Assembly (NCBI GenBank): GCA_947258875.1
Contig: CAMYKB010000008.1
Location: 1-64,000 of the forward strand
Source: an uncultured Gammaproteobacteria bacterium
Lineage (GTDB): Bacteria > Pseudomonadota > Gammaproteobacteria > CAMYKB01
Length of the DNA: 64,000 bases
Reading direction: 5' to 3'
Below, piece by piece: positions 16,477 through 28,076 of the stretch (position 1 is the stretch's first letter; each line of letters starts with the position of its first letter). The translations under genes were made by a program, and so were the position numbers. The notes beneath the pieces were generated by a model. The model searched no databases. It had not been told where the DNA came from and saw only the letters and a list, made by a program, of their open reading frames with translations.

Positions 16477-17763
16477 TTAGATGTTGTAACCCGTTTCCTC
16501 GTGTTGCGTGATATCCAGTCCTTGTGTTTCCACATCACTGGAAACACGCAGCCCGACCACGGCATTAACCACCTTTAGAATCACAAACGTAACCACAGCT
16601 GTCCATGCGACAGCCACCACGATACCGGTCAACTGAATGCCAACTTGTTTGCCCATGGTGACACCTTCGACACCGGCACCACCGAGGGTAAATACAAAAA
16701 TACCGGCCGCGAATGTACCCAATACACCGCCGACACCATGCACCGGAAACACGTCCAGAGAGTCATCGATCTTGAGCACACGCTTGAGGTAGCTGGTGGC
16801 ACTGAAGCAGACGACGCCTGCTGTAATACCGATAATCAACGCCCCCATGGGACCGACAAAACCAGAGGCTGGCGTAATAGTGCCGAGGCCTGCAACCATA
16901 CCGGTAACAATGCCCAGCACACTGGGCTTGCCGTACTTAATCCACTCCATAGCCATCCATGCAAGCGAACCCGCGGCGGCGCTGATATGCGTGACCAACA
17001 TGGCCATGCCGGCATCACCGTTGGCGGCCACCGCACTTCCGGCATTGAAGCCAAACCAGCCTACCCACAACATACCGGCGCCGGTTACAACCATGGTCAT
17101 GTTATGTGGCGGCATTGCAGTGGTAGGGAAGCCTTTGCGGTTACCCATCACCATGGCAGCCACCAATGCGCCGACACCGGCGGTGATGTGCACCACGGTA
17201 CCACCCGCAAAATCCAACAGCCCCATGCTGCCGAGCCAACCACCACCCCATACCATATGACACAGTGGCAGATAAACCAGCGTCAACCACAGTGCCGAGA
17301 ACCACAACATGGCTGAAAACTTCATACGTTCAGCAAAGCCACCGACCACCAACGCGGGTGTGATGATGGCGAAAGTCATCTGGAACATCACAAAGACTGT
17401 TTCGGGAATCGTACCGGACATGGCACCGCGGTCAACACCGCTCAGGAACGCCTTACTTAAACCACCAATTACGGCGTTACCCTCCGAAAACGCCAGACTG
17501 TAGCCGTATAGCAGCCATATCAGCGATGCCAGACAGGTAATCGAAAAGCATTGCATCAATACGGATAGCACATTTTTGCTACGCACCAGACCGGCATAAA
17601 ACAAGGATAGTCCGGGGATGGTCATGAACAAGACCAAGGCTGTTGAAGTCAGCAGCCAGGCGGTATCACCGCTATCAAGCCCTTCAGCCATGGCAATTGA
17701 CGGCAAGCCGAACAGGATCAGCATCACGACACCCACCATTGGTTGGCTGGCAATTTTTCTCAT
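16477..17763 (-). CDS. amtB: ammonium transporter
   Basis: This 428-residue inner-membrane ammonium channel has an N-terminal signal-like helix (to about IAMAEG, residue 27) and eleven transmembrane helices. Typical Amt motifs are visible: FYAGLVRSKN, the FAIITPALVVGGFAERMKF region, the pore His in DFAGGTVVHI and in FPVHGVGG, and a short cytoplasmic C-terminal tail (VSSDVETQGLDITQHEE) that contacts PII. It follows glnK by 45 bases in the classical glnK-amtB operon, in which uridylylation-controlled PII blocks the channel when nitrogen is plentiful. I looked for a sigma54 promoter upstream of glnK but found none close to consensus. Confidence 0.96.
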   Translation of the reverse strand: MRKIASQPMVGVVMLILFGLPSIAMAEGLDSGDTAWLLTSTALVLFMTIPGLSLFYAGLVRSKNVLSVLMQCFSITCLASLIWLLYGYSLAFSEGNAVIGGLSKAFLSGVDRGAMSGTIPETVFVMFQMTFAIITPALVVGGFAERMKFSAMLWFSALWLTLVYLPLCHMVWGGGWLGSMGLLDFAGGTVVHITAGVGALVAAMVMGNRKGFPTTAMPPHNMTMVVTGAGMLWVGWFGFNAGSAVAANGDAGMAMLVTHISAAAGSLAWMAMEWIKYGKPSVLGIVTGMVAGLGTITPASGFVGPMGALIIGITAGVVCFSATSYLKRVLKIDDSLDVFPVHGVGGVLGTFAAGIFVFTLGGAGVEGVTMGKQVGIQLTGIVVAVAWTAVVTFVILKVVNAVVGLRVSSDVETQGLDITQHEETGYNI

Positions 17764-17808
17764 GTTTTCCCCCTCGATCTGTAACGAAATAATTTTTATA
17801 TGTCGTCT

Positions 17809-18168
<360 letters not shown>

Positions 18169-18329
18169 TTAACGTGCTGGTCACAATGCGAACCAGGATG
18201 ATGCATACGCACCGCAGTGACGCAAACTGGGACTAATATAATGATTTACAGGCTCGATTGCATCACCCTGTAGCCAATAACTTAACTCCAGCCACTCACA
18301 CGGACCATGCCTACGCTGATATAGAACAT

Positions 18330-18360
18330 AAAAAAGGGGCGATAAATCGCCCCTTTTATT
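18330..18360 (-). terminator. Rho-independent terminator after fba
   Basis: Stem GGGGCGAT/ATCGCCCC with an AA-containing loop, followed on the minus strand by six T residues. It lies about 30 bases past the fba stop and ends the tkt-gap-pgk-pyk-fba operon. A-runs on both sides would also let it act in the other direction. Confidence 0.9.
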
Positions 18361-18391
18361 TAGCTTGCAGCCAAGGCTTATGCCCCCGGAT

Positions 18392-19456
18392 TTAATTAAT
18401 TTTCGGGTTCAACTCACCGTTCTTGTAGCGCGCCATCATGTCTTCCAGAGAGATCGGTTTGATCTTGGAGGCCTGCCCGGCACAACCGAAGGCTTCGTAA
18501 CGCGCCTTGCAAATCTGCTTCATGGCCTCAGTTGATGCCTTGAGGAACTTGCGCGGATCGAAGTTGCTGGGATTGTCGTGCAGATGCTTGCGAACTGCAC
18601 CGGTGGACGCCATACGCAGGTCGGTATCGATATTAACCTTGCGCACACCGTGCTTGATACCTTCCTGGATCTCTGAAACCGGTACGCCGTAGGTCTCACC
18701 CATGTCACCACCATGGTTGTTGATGATCTCCAACCAGTCCTGCGGCACCGAAGAGGAGCCGTGCATCACCAGGTGGGTATTGGGGATGCGGGCATGAATT
18801 TCCTTGATGCGCTCGATAGCGAGAATGTCACCAGTCGGCGGACGGGTGAACTTATAGGCGCCGTGGCTGGTGCCGATGGCAATGGCCAAGGCATCCACGC
18901 CGGTCTGCTTGACGAAGTCAGCGGCCTCTTCAGGATCGGTTAGCAGCTGGTCCATGGACAGCTTTCCCTCAGCGCCATGGCCGTCTTCCTCACCCATTTC
19001 ACCGGTTTCCAGTGAGCCCAGGCAACCCAGCTCGCCTTCGACTGAAACGCCACCCGCATGAGCAATATCAACGACCGTCTTGGTGACGTCAACGTTGTAT
19101 TCATAGCTGGAAGGCGTCTTCATATCAGCCATCAACGAACCGTCCATCATGACGGAGGTAAACCCTGACTGGATGGAACGCAGGCAAACGGCTGGCTCGG
19201 AGCCGTGGTCCTGATGCATGACAACCGGAATATGCGGATACATTTCAACCGCAGCCTGGATTAGATGACGCAGGAAAGGCTCGCCCGCATAGGAACGCGC
19301 ACCGGCAGAACCCTGCATGATCACCGGGCTGTCAGTCTCGTCAGCAGCCTGCATGATGGCATGCACCTGCTCCATGTTATTGACGTTGAACGCTGGCATG
19401 CCATAACCGTTTTCAGCGGCATGGTCCAGCAATTGGCGCATTGATATCAGGGCCAT
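18392..19456 (-). CDS. fba: class II fructose-1,6-bisphosphate aldolase
   Basis: A 354-residue zinc-dependent aldolase that cleaves or forms fructose-1,6-bisphosphate in glycolysis, gluconeogenesis and, if present, the Calvin cycle. The start at 19456 is fixed by a perfect AGGAGGT; the longer frame starts with TTG. Zinc and substrate residues are visible in [19 protein letters not shown], the phosphate-loop [18 protein letters not shown], and [11 protein letters not shown]. These match the CbbA/Fba type of proteobacteria. It is the last gene of a five-gene operon with tkt, gap, pgk and pyk. Confidence 0.95.
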   Translation of the reverse strand: MALISMRQLLDHAAENGYGMPAFNVNNMEQVHAIMQAADETDSPVIMQGSAGARSYAGEPFLRHLIQAAVEMYPHIPVVMHQDHGSEPAVCLRSIQSGFTSVMMDGSLMADMKTPSSYEYNVDVTKTVVDIAHAGGVSVEGELGCLGSLETGEMGEEDGHGAEGKLSMDQLLTDPEEAADFVKQTGVDALAIAIGTSHGAYKFTRPPTGDILAIERIKEIHARIPNTHLVMHGSSSVPQDWLEIINNHGGDMGETYGVPVSEIQEGIKHGVRKVNIDTDLRMASTGAVRKHLHDNPSNFDPRKFLKASTEAMKQICKARYEAFGCAGQASKIKPISLEDMMARYKNGELNPKIN

Positions 19457-19537
19457 AGTACCTCCTCTATCGTATCCTGAATGGTAATGTTTCTGGTTAG
19501 TGTAAAAATATCTTGATTCCAAGTTATGTATATTGAA

Positions 19538-20992
19538 CTAAGCATTCTCTTCTTCCGGGTCGATTAGTCCGCCGACCCGCGCAATTTTCATGGCATTGGT
19601 GCCGCCGCCCACCCCCTTGAGATCACCCTTGGTAATTATCACCAGATCGCCGTCCTGCACCACACCATTTTCGAGTAAAACCTCGACGGCCTCCTTGTTG
19701 ACGTGTGCATGACTGGCACCCATCGTATTAAACGCGGCAGGGTAGACACCTCGGTAAAGGGTTACTTTTCTACGCGTCTGCACATGCCGCGTCAAGGCGT
19801 AAATCGGAATTCCTGAGCTGATCCGAGACATCCACAACGCAGTGGAGCCGGACTCAGTCAAGGCCGCAATCGCACGTACGCCCAGGTGATTGGCTGCATA
19901 CATGGTTGCCATGGCGATGGCTTCATCAATAAATTCGAAGGGCTCGTTGATACGGTGTTGCGACTGACGCGCCGTACGCTGCTTTTCCGCTTCGATACAG
20001 ATACGGCTCATAGACTCGACCACCTGCACCGGGTAGTGTCCAACCGCAGTTTCACCCGAAAGCATTACTACATCAGTGCCATCCAATACCGCATTGGCAA
20101 CATCAAATACCTCGGCACGTGTAGGAATTGAATTATTGATCATCGATTCCATCATCTGCGTCGCAGTGATCACGATACGGTTCATACGCCGCGATTTATT
20201 AATGAGATGTTTCTGTGCGGCAGGTAATTCAGCATCACCAATCTCAACACCCAAATCACCGCGCGCAATCATCACGGCATCCGAGGCTGCAATGATGTCA
20301 TCGATGACGTCCATAGCCTCGGCACGTTCAATCTTGGAAACGATCCCGGCCTGGCACCCGGCTGTACGTGCCAGTTCTCGCGCCAGTTTGACATCCGCTG
20401 CCGAACGTACAAATGACACCGCGAGGTAATCTACTCCGACTTCCGCAGCCAGCTTGATGTCGGCACGATCCTTCTCCGAGATCGAGACCGCAGAAAGCCC
20501 GCCACCCTGGCGATTAATCCCCTTGTTGTTGCTCAGCACACCACCAACAACTACATGCGTACGTATTTCTGTGCCGGTAACCTCGCCAACCTGCAACACC
20601 AACCGCCCATCATCGAGCATTAATCTGTCGCCAGTCTGCACATCTTTCACCAGGTCTTTATAAGCAATCCCGACGCGTTCCCGGGTGCCTTTTGCAGGAT
20701 CAAGCGACGCATCCAGGACAAATGTATCACCCTCATCCAACTCGATACTGCCTTCGACAAACTGATCGATACGAATCTTCGGGCCTTGCAGGTCACCCAG
20801 CACACCCACCTCACGGCCGAGTTGCTCTGTAATCTCGCGGAGCATCTGTACGCGTTTACGGTGCTGGTCTGCAGCCCCATGCGAGAAGTTGATACGAACC
20901 ACGTCCACACCTGCATTAATCAGATCACGCATCACTGCCGGATCGTCAGTAGCGGGACCTAACGTTGCTATTATTTTTGTACGTCTATGCAT
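19538..20992 (-). CDS. pyk: pyruvate kinase
   Basis: A 484-residue enzyme making pyruvate and ATP from phosphoenolpyruvate and ADP. Family motifs in order: RTKIIATLGPA at the N-terminus, VRINFSHG, the GDLQGPKIRI strand, the catalytic signature ISKIERAEAMDVIDDI (Lys plus Glu), MIARGDLGVEIG, and TATQMMESM. The C-terminal allosteric domain has VVIITKGDLKGVGGGTN in the usual place. It sits between pgk and fba, a layout known for cbb/glycolytic operons of chemolithotrophic proteobacteria. Confidence 0.96.
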   Translation of the reverse strand: MHRRTKIIATLGPATDDPAVMRDLINAGVDVVRINFSHGAADQHRKRVQMLREITEQLGREVGVLGDLQGPKIRIDQFVEGSIELDEGDTFVLDASLDPAKGTRERVGIAYKDLVKDVQTGDRLMLDDGRLVLQVGEVTGTEIRTHVVVGGVLSNNKGINRQGGGLSAVSISEKDRADIKLAAEVGVDYLAVSFVRSAADVKLARELARTAGCQAGIVSKIERAEAMDVIDDIIAASDAVMIARGDLGVEIGDAELPAAQKHLINKSRRMNRIVITATQMMESMINNSIPTRAEVFDVANAVLDGTDVVMLSGETAVGHYPVQVVESMSRICIEAEKQRTARQSQHRINEPFEFIDEAIAMATMYAANHLGVRAIAALTESGSTALWMSRISSGIPIYALTRHVQTRRKVTLYRGVYPAAFNTMGASHAHVNKEAVEVLLENGVVQDGDLVIITKGDLKGVGGGTNAMKIARVGGLIDPEEENA

Positions 20993-21046
20993 CTGGATTA
21001 ATCAATGGAACTGCTATATACCAAAGGCAACAGCAGTTCGTGAGAC

Positions 21047-22225
21047 CTACTTGGCGCGCTCTTCTAGCATCGCGACAGCCGGTAATTTTTTGCCTTCCAG
21101 AAACTCCAGGAAGGCGCCGCCACCCGTTGAAATGTAAGACACCTTGTCAGCTATATCGTATTTGTCGACTGCTGCCAGGGTGTCACCACCACCGGCAATG
21201 GAGAAGGCATCGGATTCAGCAATCGCCATCGAAATAGCTTTGGTGCCCTCGCCAAACTGGTCGAACTCAAATACGCCAACAGGACCGTTCCACACAATTG
21301 TGCCTGCGTTCTTGATCACCTCGGCCAGAGTCCTGGCGGAATCCGGGCCGATATCGAAGATCATGTCATCATCAATTACATCCTGAACCTTTTTCAGCTC
21401 GGCGGCGGCAGACTCGGAAAACTCCTTGCCGCACACCACGTCGGTGGGCACCGGGATGTCACCACCACGCGCCTTCGCATCAGCAGTTAATTTCTCACAG
21501 GTCCCAATAAGGTCAGCTTCGTACAGCGACTTTCCGACATTATGACCCGCCGCGGCAATGAAGGTATTCGCAATACCACCACCAACGATCAACTGATCGA
21601 CGATCTTGGAAAGCGAGTCAAGCACAGTGAGCTTGGTCGAGACCTTGGAGCCACCCACGATAGCCACCATAGGCCGCTTTGGATTATCCAGCGCCTTACC
21701 CAAGGCATCGAGCTCACCTGCCAACAAGGGGCCTGCACAGGCAATAGTTGCATATTTACCTACGCCATGTGTGGAAGCCTGTGCGCGATGCGCGGTACCA
21801 AAAGCATCCATAACATAAACATCACAAAGCGCCGCGTATTGTTTAGATAAGTCGTCGTCGTTTTTCTTCTCGCCCTTGTTGAAGCGCACGTTTTCCAGGA
21901 TCACGACATCGCCATCATTCATCTTGGGCGCACTACCCAGATAATCCTTGACCAGCTTAACCTCTTTACCCAGCAAACCAGAGAGATGTTCGGCCACCGG
22001 CGCCAGTGAAAATTCATCCGCAGGTTCGCCTTCTGTGGGGCGACCCAGGTGCGACATCAGCATCACCCTGGCACCCGCTTTCATTGCATGCTCTATCGTC
22101 GGCATTGAGGCACGGATACGTTTATCACTGCTGACCTTGCCATTTTTAATCGGTACATTCAGATCCTGACGAATCAATACGCGTTTACCGGCAAGATCCA
22201 GGTCAGTCATTTTGATGACAGACAT
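21047..22225 (-). CDS. pgk: phosphoglycerate kinase
   Basis: A 392-residue two-domain kinase interconverting 1,3-bisphosphoglycerate and 3-phosphoglycerate. The ATG at 22225 is chosen for AAGGAG seven bases upstream; the frame extends six codons further. Motifs: [14 protein letters not shown] (family signature), [11 protein letters not shown], the [13 protein letters not shown] segment, the nucleotide-binding [22 protein letters not shown], and the C-terminal [14 protein letters not shown] and [14 protein letters not shown]. It lies downstream of gap across a structured 270-base spacer. Confidence 0.96.
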   Translation of the reverse strand: MSVIKMTDLDLAGKRVLIRQDLNVPIKNGKVSSDKRIRASMPTIEHAMKAGARVMLMSHLGRPTEGEPADEFSLAPVAEHLSGLLGKEVKLVKDYLGSAPKMNDGDVVILENVRFNKGEKKNDDDLSKQYAALCDVYVMDAFGTAHRAQASTHGVGKYATIACAGPLLAGELDALGKALDNPKRPMVAIVGGSKVSTKLTVLDSLSKIVDQLIVGGGIANTFIAAAGHNVGKSLYEADLIGTCEKLTADAKARGGDIPVPTDVVCGKEFSESAAAELKKVQDVIDDDMIFDIGPDSARTLAEVIKNAGTIVWNGPVGVFEFDQFGEGTKAISMAIAESDAFSIAGGGDTLAAVDKYDIADKVSYISTGGGAFLEFLEGKKLPAVAMLEERAK

Positions 22226-22305
22226 AGGAATACTCCTTAACATTTTTAGTCTTTCAAATATGGTTTGTTAAATTAGAAACTTAACGAACAATACTTTTAT
22301 CTTAA

Positions 22306-22340
22306 AAACACCAGTCTGGAATATTCCAGACTGGCATCTA
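22306..22340 (-). terminator. terminator hairpin between gap and pgk
   Basis: A perfect 24-base palindrome CCAGTCTGGAAT/ATTCCAGACTGG (22311-22334). On the minus strand it is followed by TGTTTTTAAG, and on the plus strand by eight T residues. It could partially terminate transcription after gap and so lower pgk-pyk-fba expression relative to tkt-gap. Confidence 0.75.
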
Positions 22341-22381
22341 TTTTTTTTACTTACGCTTCCACACGCCTTACATAAATCAGC

Positions 22382-22490
22382 GAGAAATTTTTCCCGAGAG
22401 CAAGGCGCAAGGTCAGTTTAAAAGCGGAGCGTGCATTTAGCACATGAGCATTTCAAACTGACTTTGCAACACCGCTACCGGAGAAAAGAT
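22382..22490. repeat. structured palindromic element in the gap-pgk spacer
   Basis: The element contains the long inverted repeat GCAAGGTCAGTTT (22407-22419) and AAACTGACTTTGC (22455-22467), with 12 of 13 pairs. Inside it are a second stem GTGC/GCAC and flanking AGCGGAGC and ATGAGC. Outer arms TTTTTCCCG and CCGGAGAAAA can also pair in part. The pattern (..AAAAGCGGAGCGT..TTTAG..ACATGAGCATTTCAAAC..) resembles palindromes dispersed in gammaproteobacterial genomes. It lies between the gap stop codon and the terminator hairpin. Confidence 0.6.
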
Positions 22491-22498
22491 CCGCTTAT

Positions 22499-23524
<1,026 letters not shown>

Positions 23525-23548
23525 TTAAAAAAATTAATCGAAAATGTA

Positions 23549-23578
23549 ACAAGGCCCGGCGCCTTCACCGGGACTTGT
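23549..23578 (-). other. hairpin between tkt and gap
   Basis: Inverted repeat ACAAGGCCCGG/CCGGGACTTGT (10 of 11 pairs) with an eight-base loop in the 81-base tkt-gap spacer. On the minus strand the sequence after it is TTACATTTTCGATTAATTTTTTT, so some T-rich sequence follows at a distance. It may be an RNA processing or partial termination site. Confidence 0.55.
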
Positions 23579-23584
23579 TGATCT

Positions 23585-25582
23585 TTATGTGCAAACCTTC
23601 TCGACAGCCTTAACCACATTCTCGACTGTAAAGCCGAAATGCTTGAACAAGTCACCGGCGGGCGCAGATTCACCAAAGCGGTTGAGACCAATGACCTGGC
23701 CTTTAGTCCCGACGTACTTGTACCAACCATCGGTGACTCCGGCTTCAACTGCAACACGGGCGGTGACAGCACTCGGCAGTACAGCCTCCTTGTAGGCTTC
23801 ATCCTGAGCATCAAACACATTGGTCGATGGCATCGAGACGACACGCACCTGTTTGCCTTTACCCGCGAGTGCCTCGGCGGCATCCATTGCCAGGCTTACT
23901 TCGGAACCGGTCGCAATGATGATGGCGTCGGGCGCAGCATCGGTATCTCGCAGGGTATAGCCGCCGCGTAAGATGTTTGCGAGTTGCTCGGGTGTGCGTT
24001 GCTGATGCACCAGGTTCTGGCGCGAAAAGATCAGGCAGCTTGGGCCATCTTTGCGTTCCACAGCATATTTCCAGGATACCGCCGACTCAACCGCATCACA
24101 GGCACGCCACACACTCATGTTGGGAATCATGCGTAACGTAGCAGTCTGCTCGACCGGCTGATGCGTGGGGCCGTCTTCACCCAGACCTATGGAATCGTGG
24201 GTATACACGAAGATGCTCTGGATCTTCATGAGCGCCGCCATGCGCAAGGCATTACGCGCATATTCCGAGAACATCAGGAAGGTTGCACCGTAGGGAATAA
24301 AACCACCGTGCAAGGTGATACCGTTCATGATGGCGGACATGCCGAATTCACGCACGCCGTAGTAAAGGTAATTACCGGCACCATCATTATTGCTGATACC
24401 TTTGGAACCAGACCAGATGGTCAGGTTGGAACCCGCCAGGTCGGCAGACCCTCCCAGAAATTCCGGCAACACCGGACCAAACCCATTTAATGTATTCTGC
24501 GAGGCCTTGCGCGAAGCAATGGTATCGCCTTTTTCGGCTACCGCCTTGATGTAGGCATTGGATTCTTGCTGCCAGTCGGCCGGCAACTCACCCGCCATAC
24601 GGCGTTCGTACTCAGCAGCCAGCTCTGGATATGCTGCCTTATAAGCTACAAATTTCTCATTCCAGGCAGCCTCGGCTTGCCTACCCTTATCCTTGGCATC
24701 CCAGCCGGCATAAACGTCGTCGGGCACGACAAATGGCGGGTGTGACCAACCAATTGTCTCGCGCACCAGAGCAATTTCGTCATCACCCAAGGCAGCGCCG
24801 TGACACTCCTCTTTACCTTGCTTATTCGGAGAACCCCATCCGATAATGGTTTTACACTGGATCAGGCTGGGCTTGTCGGTAACTGAACGCGCCTCGTCAA
24901 TGGCCTTTTTCACCGCATCGGCATCGTGGCCGTCCACATCACGCACCACATGCCAGCCATAGGCATCGAAACGTTTGGGCGTATCATCGGTGAACCATCC
25001 CTCGACCTCTCCATCAATGGATATACCGTTATCATCATAAAAAGCAATCAGCTTGCCCAGGCCAAGGGTACCGGCCAGCGAACAAGCCTCGTGCGAGATA
25101 CCTTCCATCATGCAACCGTCACCCAGAAACACATAGGTGTAATGATCAACGACCTCATGGCCGGGTTTATTGAATTGTGCGGCCAGCGCCTTTTCAGCGA
25201 CCGCCATACCGACACCGTTGGTTATGCCTTGCCCCAATGGGCCAGTGGTCGTCTCGATACCCGGTGCGTAGCCGTATTCAGGATGACCCGGGGTCTTGGA
25301 ATGCAGCTGCCGGAAGTTCTTAATCTCTTCCATCGGCAGGTCGTAACCCGTTAGATGCAACAATGAATATGGCAACATGGAGCCGTGGCCGTTGGACATA
25401 ATGAAACGGTCACGATCCACCCAATTGGGGTTTACCGGATTGTGTTGCATGTAGTCGTTCCAGAGCACCTCGGCGAGGTCCGCCATGCCCATGGGGGCAC
25501 CCGGATGGCCAGAGTTGGCTTTTTGCACGGCATCCATACTCAGGGCACGGATGGCGTTGGCTAGTTCACGTCGCGATGGCAT
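23585..25582 (-). CDS. tkt: transketolase
   Basis: A 665-residue thiamine-diphosphate enzyme that moves two-carbon ketol units in the pentose phosphate and Calvin cycles. The start at 25582 is fixed by AGGAGG four bases upstream; the frame continues 14 codons further without a better site. Motifs: [20 protein letters not shown] near the N-terminus, the ThDP motif [18 protein letters not shown]...[12 protein letters not shown] (GDG..N), [19 protein letters not shown], and the C-terminal [11 protein letters not shown]. It heads the tkt-gap-pgk-pyk-fba operon. Confidence 0.96.
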   Translation of the reverse strand: MPSRRELANAIRALSMDAVQKANSGHPGAPMGMADLAEVLWNDYMQHNPVNPNWVDRDRFIMSNGHGSMLPYSLLHLTGYDLPMEEIKNFRQLHSKTPGHPEYGYAPGIETTTGPLGQGITNGVGMAVAEKALAAQFNKPGHEVVDHYTYVFLGDGCMMEGISHEACSLAGTLGLGKLIAFYDDNGISIDGEVEGWFTDDTPKRFDAYGWHVVRDVDGHDADAVKKAIDEARSVTDKPSLIQCKTIIGWGSPNKQGKEECHGAALGDDEIALVRETIGWSHPPFVVPDDVYAGWDAKDKGRQAEAAWNEKFVAYKAAYPELAAEYERRMAGELPADWQQESNAYIKAVAEKGDTIASRKASQNTLNGFGPVLPEFLGGSADLAGSNLTIWSGSKGISNNDGAGNYLYYGVREFGMSAIMNGITLHGGFIPYGATFLMFSEYARNALRMAALMKIQSIFVYTHDSIGLGEDGPTHQPVEQTATLRMIPNMSVWRACDAVESAVSWKYAVERKDGPSCLIFSRQNLVHQQRTPEQLANILRGGYTLRDTDAAPDAIIIATGSEVSLAMDAAEALAGKGKQVRVVSMPSTNVFDAQDEAYKEAVLPSAVTARVAVEAGVTDGWYKYVGTKGQVIGLNRFGESAPAGDLFKHFGFTVENVVKAVEKVCT

Positions 25583-25912
25583 TTCGCCTCCTGTTACATC
25601 TTTAATTGAAATCGGTTTCGCCACGTCCGTCGCCCTCTCTTCCGGAAAACGACGCCGTTATGTTGGTGAACACAGCGAAAAAGTGTCCACGCCGCATGCT
25701 GAAGATTCAGCTAACAGCCTGGAATCATTAATGAAAAATATCGCGGCAGGCCTGGAGTTATCTCGCGCCACTCATCTATACAACCCGCCCGCGGATGGTC
25801 ATCGCCCATCCAGCCCCGAAGAAGCGGGGCCGGTTATTCTCCCCGACTTGCCCCCGCGGGGCAATAGCAGGTACTTATACCCCCATACAAAAGGGACAGG
25901 AGACGCTCAAAC
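25583..25912. other. intergenic region upstream of tkt with two GC-rich hairpins
   Basis: No convincing gene is seen in these 330 bases. It should hold the promoter of the tkt operon, but I cannot point to clear -35/-10 boxes. Two short hairpins lie near the 3' end of the thioredoxin-like gene: GCCCCG/CGGGGC (25813-25830) and TTGCCCC/GGGGCAA (25848-25864). Neither has a T-run, so they are at best weak or Rho-dependent terminators. Confidence 0.5.
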
Positions 25913-26470
25913 CTAGCCCTCTCCGATCCACTTGATCGAACAACCCATGCTGGGGATCTGTTCCTCGGGGCCCTTACCCGTCTCCGCCACTTGCTTCATG
26001 CCCTCAAACAGGTCGCGTCGCGCATCTGCCACCAGTTCCTTGCGACTGGCATCCAGGCGCCCGCGGTACTGCAATTTGAGATCAGCGTTATAACCGAAGA
26101 AGTCCGGTGTACACACCGCGCCAAAGTTTTTGGCGATCTGCTGGGTATCATCCAGCAGGTACGGGAACGGAAAATCGAATTCCTCTGCGACCTTTTTCAT
26201 GTTCTCAAAAGAGTCTTCCGGATAATCAGCAGGGTCATTTGACATGATCGCTACGGACTTGATGCCCAGTGTCTCGAGTTCGCGGGTATCACGCACAATG
26301 CGCTCGCGCACTGATTGAACATAGGGGCAATGGTTACAGATAAACATCACCAGCAGGCCTTTTTCGCCGCGGCAATCCACCAGTGTATGGCGCTTGCCGT
26401 CAACACCCTGCAGGTCAAAATCGTGAGCTGCTGCACCGAAGTCACATACTGGGGTTTCAGTTCTTACCAT
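25913..26470 (-). CDS. thioredoxin-fold / AhpC-TSA-like redox protein
   Basis: A 185-residue cytoplasmic protein of the thioredoxin-fold, redoxin type. The redox pair is C45-N-H-C48 in VMFICNHCPYVQS. Next come the long helix and IKSVAIMSND, the FPFPYLLDDTQQIAKNFGAVCTPDFF segment with its cis-Pro, and the family's end motif IPSMGCSIKW. It has no signal peptide. Proteins of this type are often annotated as thiol peroxidase or TlpA-like, but the precise activity is not known. It is divergent from metK across 289 bases. Confidence 0.85.
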   Translation of the reverse strand: MVRTETPVCDFGAAAHDFDLQGVDGKRHTLVDCRGEKGLLVMFICNHCPYVQSVRERIVRDTRELETLGIKSVAIMSNDPADYPEDSFENMKKVAEEFDFPFPYLLDDTQQIAKNFGAVCTPDFFGYNADLKLQYRGRLDASRKELVADARRDLFEGMKQVAETGKGPEEQIPSMGCSIKWIGEG

Positions 26471-26759
26471 GAATCGCTACTCCAAACCGGATAATTAAGA
26501 GGGATACAACCTGCCGTACCGCACTCCGTGGCGGTCCAGCTGTTTCGAGGCCGCATTATAGGCCAGTCTGCACAACTTCGCAGGTCAAATCCTGATTCGC
26601 CTGAAACAACAGCAGGCGTAGTTCTGCCCATAGGCCCATTTTTTTTGTATACTCGCCACCCCCATAACGACCGAGGGGGACCAGCCTGCAGAAAGCAGTG
26701 TAATACCTGAAACAACACTGTATGTAGTGGCATTATCATCGTTACATTGAGGAATACGC

Positions 26760-27920
26760 GTGGCCAAATCATATTTATTTACTTCGGAATCCGTGTCGGA
26801 AGGACACCCAGACAAAATCGCCGACCAGATATCGGACGCCATCCTGGACGAAATCCTCAAACAGGACACTAATGCCCGCGTGGCCTGCGAAACACTGGTC
26901 AAAACTGGCATGGTACTGCTGGCAGGTGAGATCACGACCTCAGCCAACATTGACTACGAAACTATGGTACGTAGCGTCGTCAGACAGATCGGTTACAAAT
27001 CCACCGAGGTCGGTTTCGACGCTGACACCTGCGCGGTCATCAATGCCATCGGTAAACAATCGCCGGACATTGCACAAGGGGTGGACCGTAGTGAACGCGA
27101 GAACCAGGGAGCCGGGGACCAGGGCCTGATGTTCGGCTATGCCAGCAACGAAACCGACGTATTGATGCCGGCACCGATCACTTACGCGCATCGACTGGTG
27201 CGCCGCCAGGCGGAAGTGCGAAAAAATGGCGAACTGCCCTGGCTACGTCCGGATGCCAAAAGCCAGGTAACCTTCCGTTACCAGGATAACAAGCCGTCCG
27301 CTATTGACGCCGTGGTCCTGTCGACCCAACACGACGAAGACATCGACCAGGCCGACCTGCATGACGCCGTGATGGAGGCCATCATCAAGCCGGTGCTCCC
27401 CGCAGAATGGCTAAGCAAGGACACTAAATACCACATCAATCCCACCGGTAAATTCGTCATCGGCGGCCCGGTCGGCGACTGTGGTCTCACCGGCCGCAAG
27501 ATCATAGTTGATACGTACGGCGGCATGGCGCGTCACGGTGGCGGCGCTTTTTCTGGCAAGGATCCGTCCAAGGTGGATCGCTCGGCAGCCTACGCGGGAC
27601 GCTATGTGGCCAAGAATATCGTAGCCGCCGGCCTCGCCCAACGCTGCGAGATCCAGGTCTCCTATGCCATAGGTGTCGCCGAACCGACTTCCATCAGTGT
27701 CGACACCTTCGGTACTGGCGCCATAGATGACGAACGCATCGAGGCCTTGATACACGAGCATTTTGATCTGCGTCCCTGGGGCAACATCACGATGCTGAAC
27801 CTGCTGCAACCCATCTACCTGCAGACGGCGGCCTATGGTCATTTTGGGCGTGATGATATCGACCTGCCCTGGGAACGAATCGATAAGGCCCAGTTACTGA
27901 AAGAAGCAGCCGGGCTTTGA
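26760..27920 (+). CDS. metK: S-adenosylmethionine synthetase
   Basis: A 386-residue enzyme making SAM from methionine and ATP. The start is GTG at 26760 with GAGGAA upstream; an N-terminal reading of [18 protein letters not shown] is the family norm. Other motifs: [12 protein letters not shown] (hexapeptide), the phosphate-loop [19 protein letters not shown], and the C-terminal YGHFGRDD. A possible -10 box (TATACT, 26648-26653) lies about 110 bases upstream, but no convincing -35 matches it. It begins the metK, ahcY, metF run of activated-methyl-cycle genes. Confidence 0.97.
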   Translation: MAKSYLFTSESVSEGHPDKIADQISDAILDEILKQDTNARVACETLVKTGMVLLAGEITTSANIDYETMVRSVVRQIGYKSTEVGFDADTCAVINAIGKQSPDIAQGVDRSERENQGAGDQGLMFGYASNETDVLMPAPITYAHRLVRRQAEVRKNGELPWLRPDAKSQVTFRYQDNKPSAIDAVVLSTQHDEDIDQADLHDAVMEAIIKPVLPAEWLSKDTKYHINPTGKFVIGGPVGDCGLTGRKIIVDTYGGMARHGGGAFSGKDPSKVDRSAAYAGRYVAKNIVAAGLAQRCEIQVSYAIGVAEPTSISVDTFGTGAIDDERIEALIHEHFDLRPWGNITMLNLLQPIYLQTAAYGHFGRDDIDLPWERIDKAQLLKEAAGL

Positions 27921-27965
27921 TCTCGACCTAAATTTAGCTATCATTCACACCCTGAATAGTACTAC

Positions 27966-28053
27966 CAGTGGCTGAGGAGCGCTGCGACGGGAACCCCCGC
28001 CAGGCTCAGTCCACTGATGAACCCCATTTATGGGTTATAACAACGGCGCTCAT
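27966..28053 (+). ncRNA. S-adenosylhomocysteine (SAH) riboswitch
   Basis: The leader of ahcY carries the conserved SAH-riboswitch core: CTGAGGAGCGCTGCGAC, then a short stem, then CCAGGCTCAG. The outer stem P1 pairs GTGG-CTGAG (27968-27976) with CTCAG-TCCAC. The diagnostic pseudoknot is present: GAGCGC (27977-27982) is the exact complement of GCGCTC (28046-28051). A further stem AACCC/GGGTT (28020-28036) sits between. SAH binding is known to turn on ahcY expression, and the aptamer ends about 24 bases before the ahcY start, close enough to affect the ribosome site AGGAG. Confidence 0.93.
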
Positions 28054-28076
28054 TCTTCTGACACAGGAGTCTGAGC

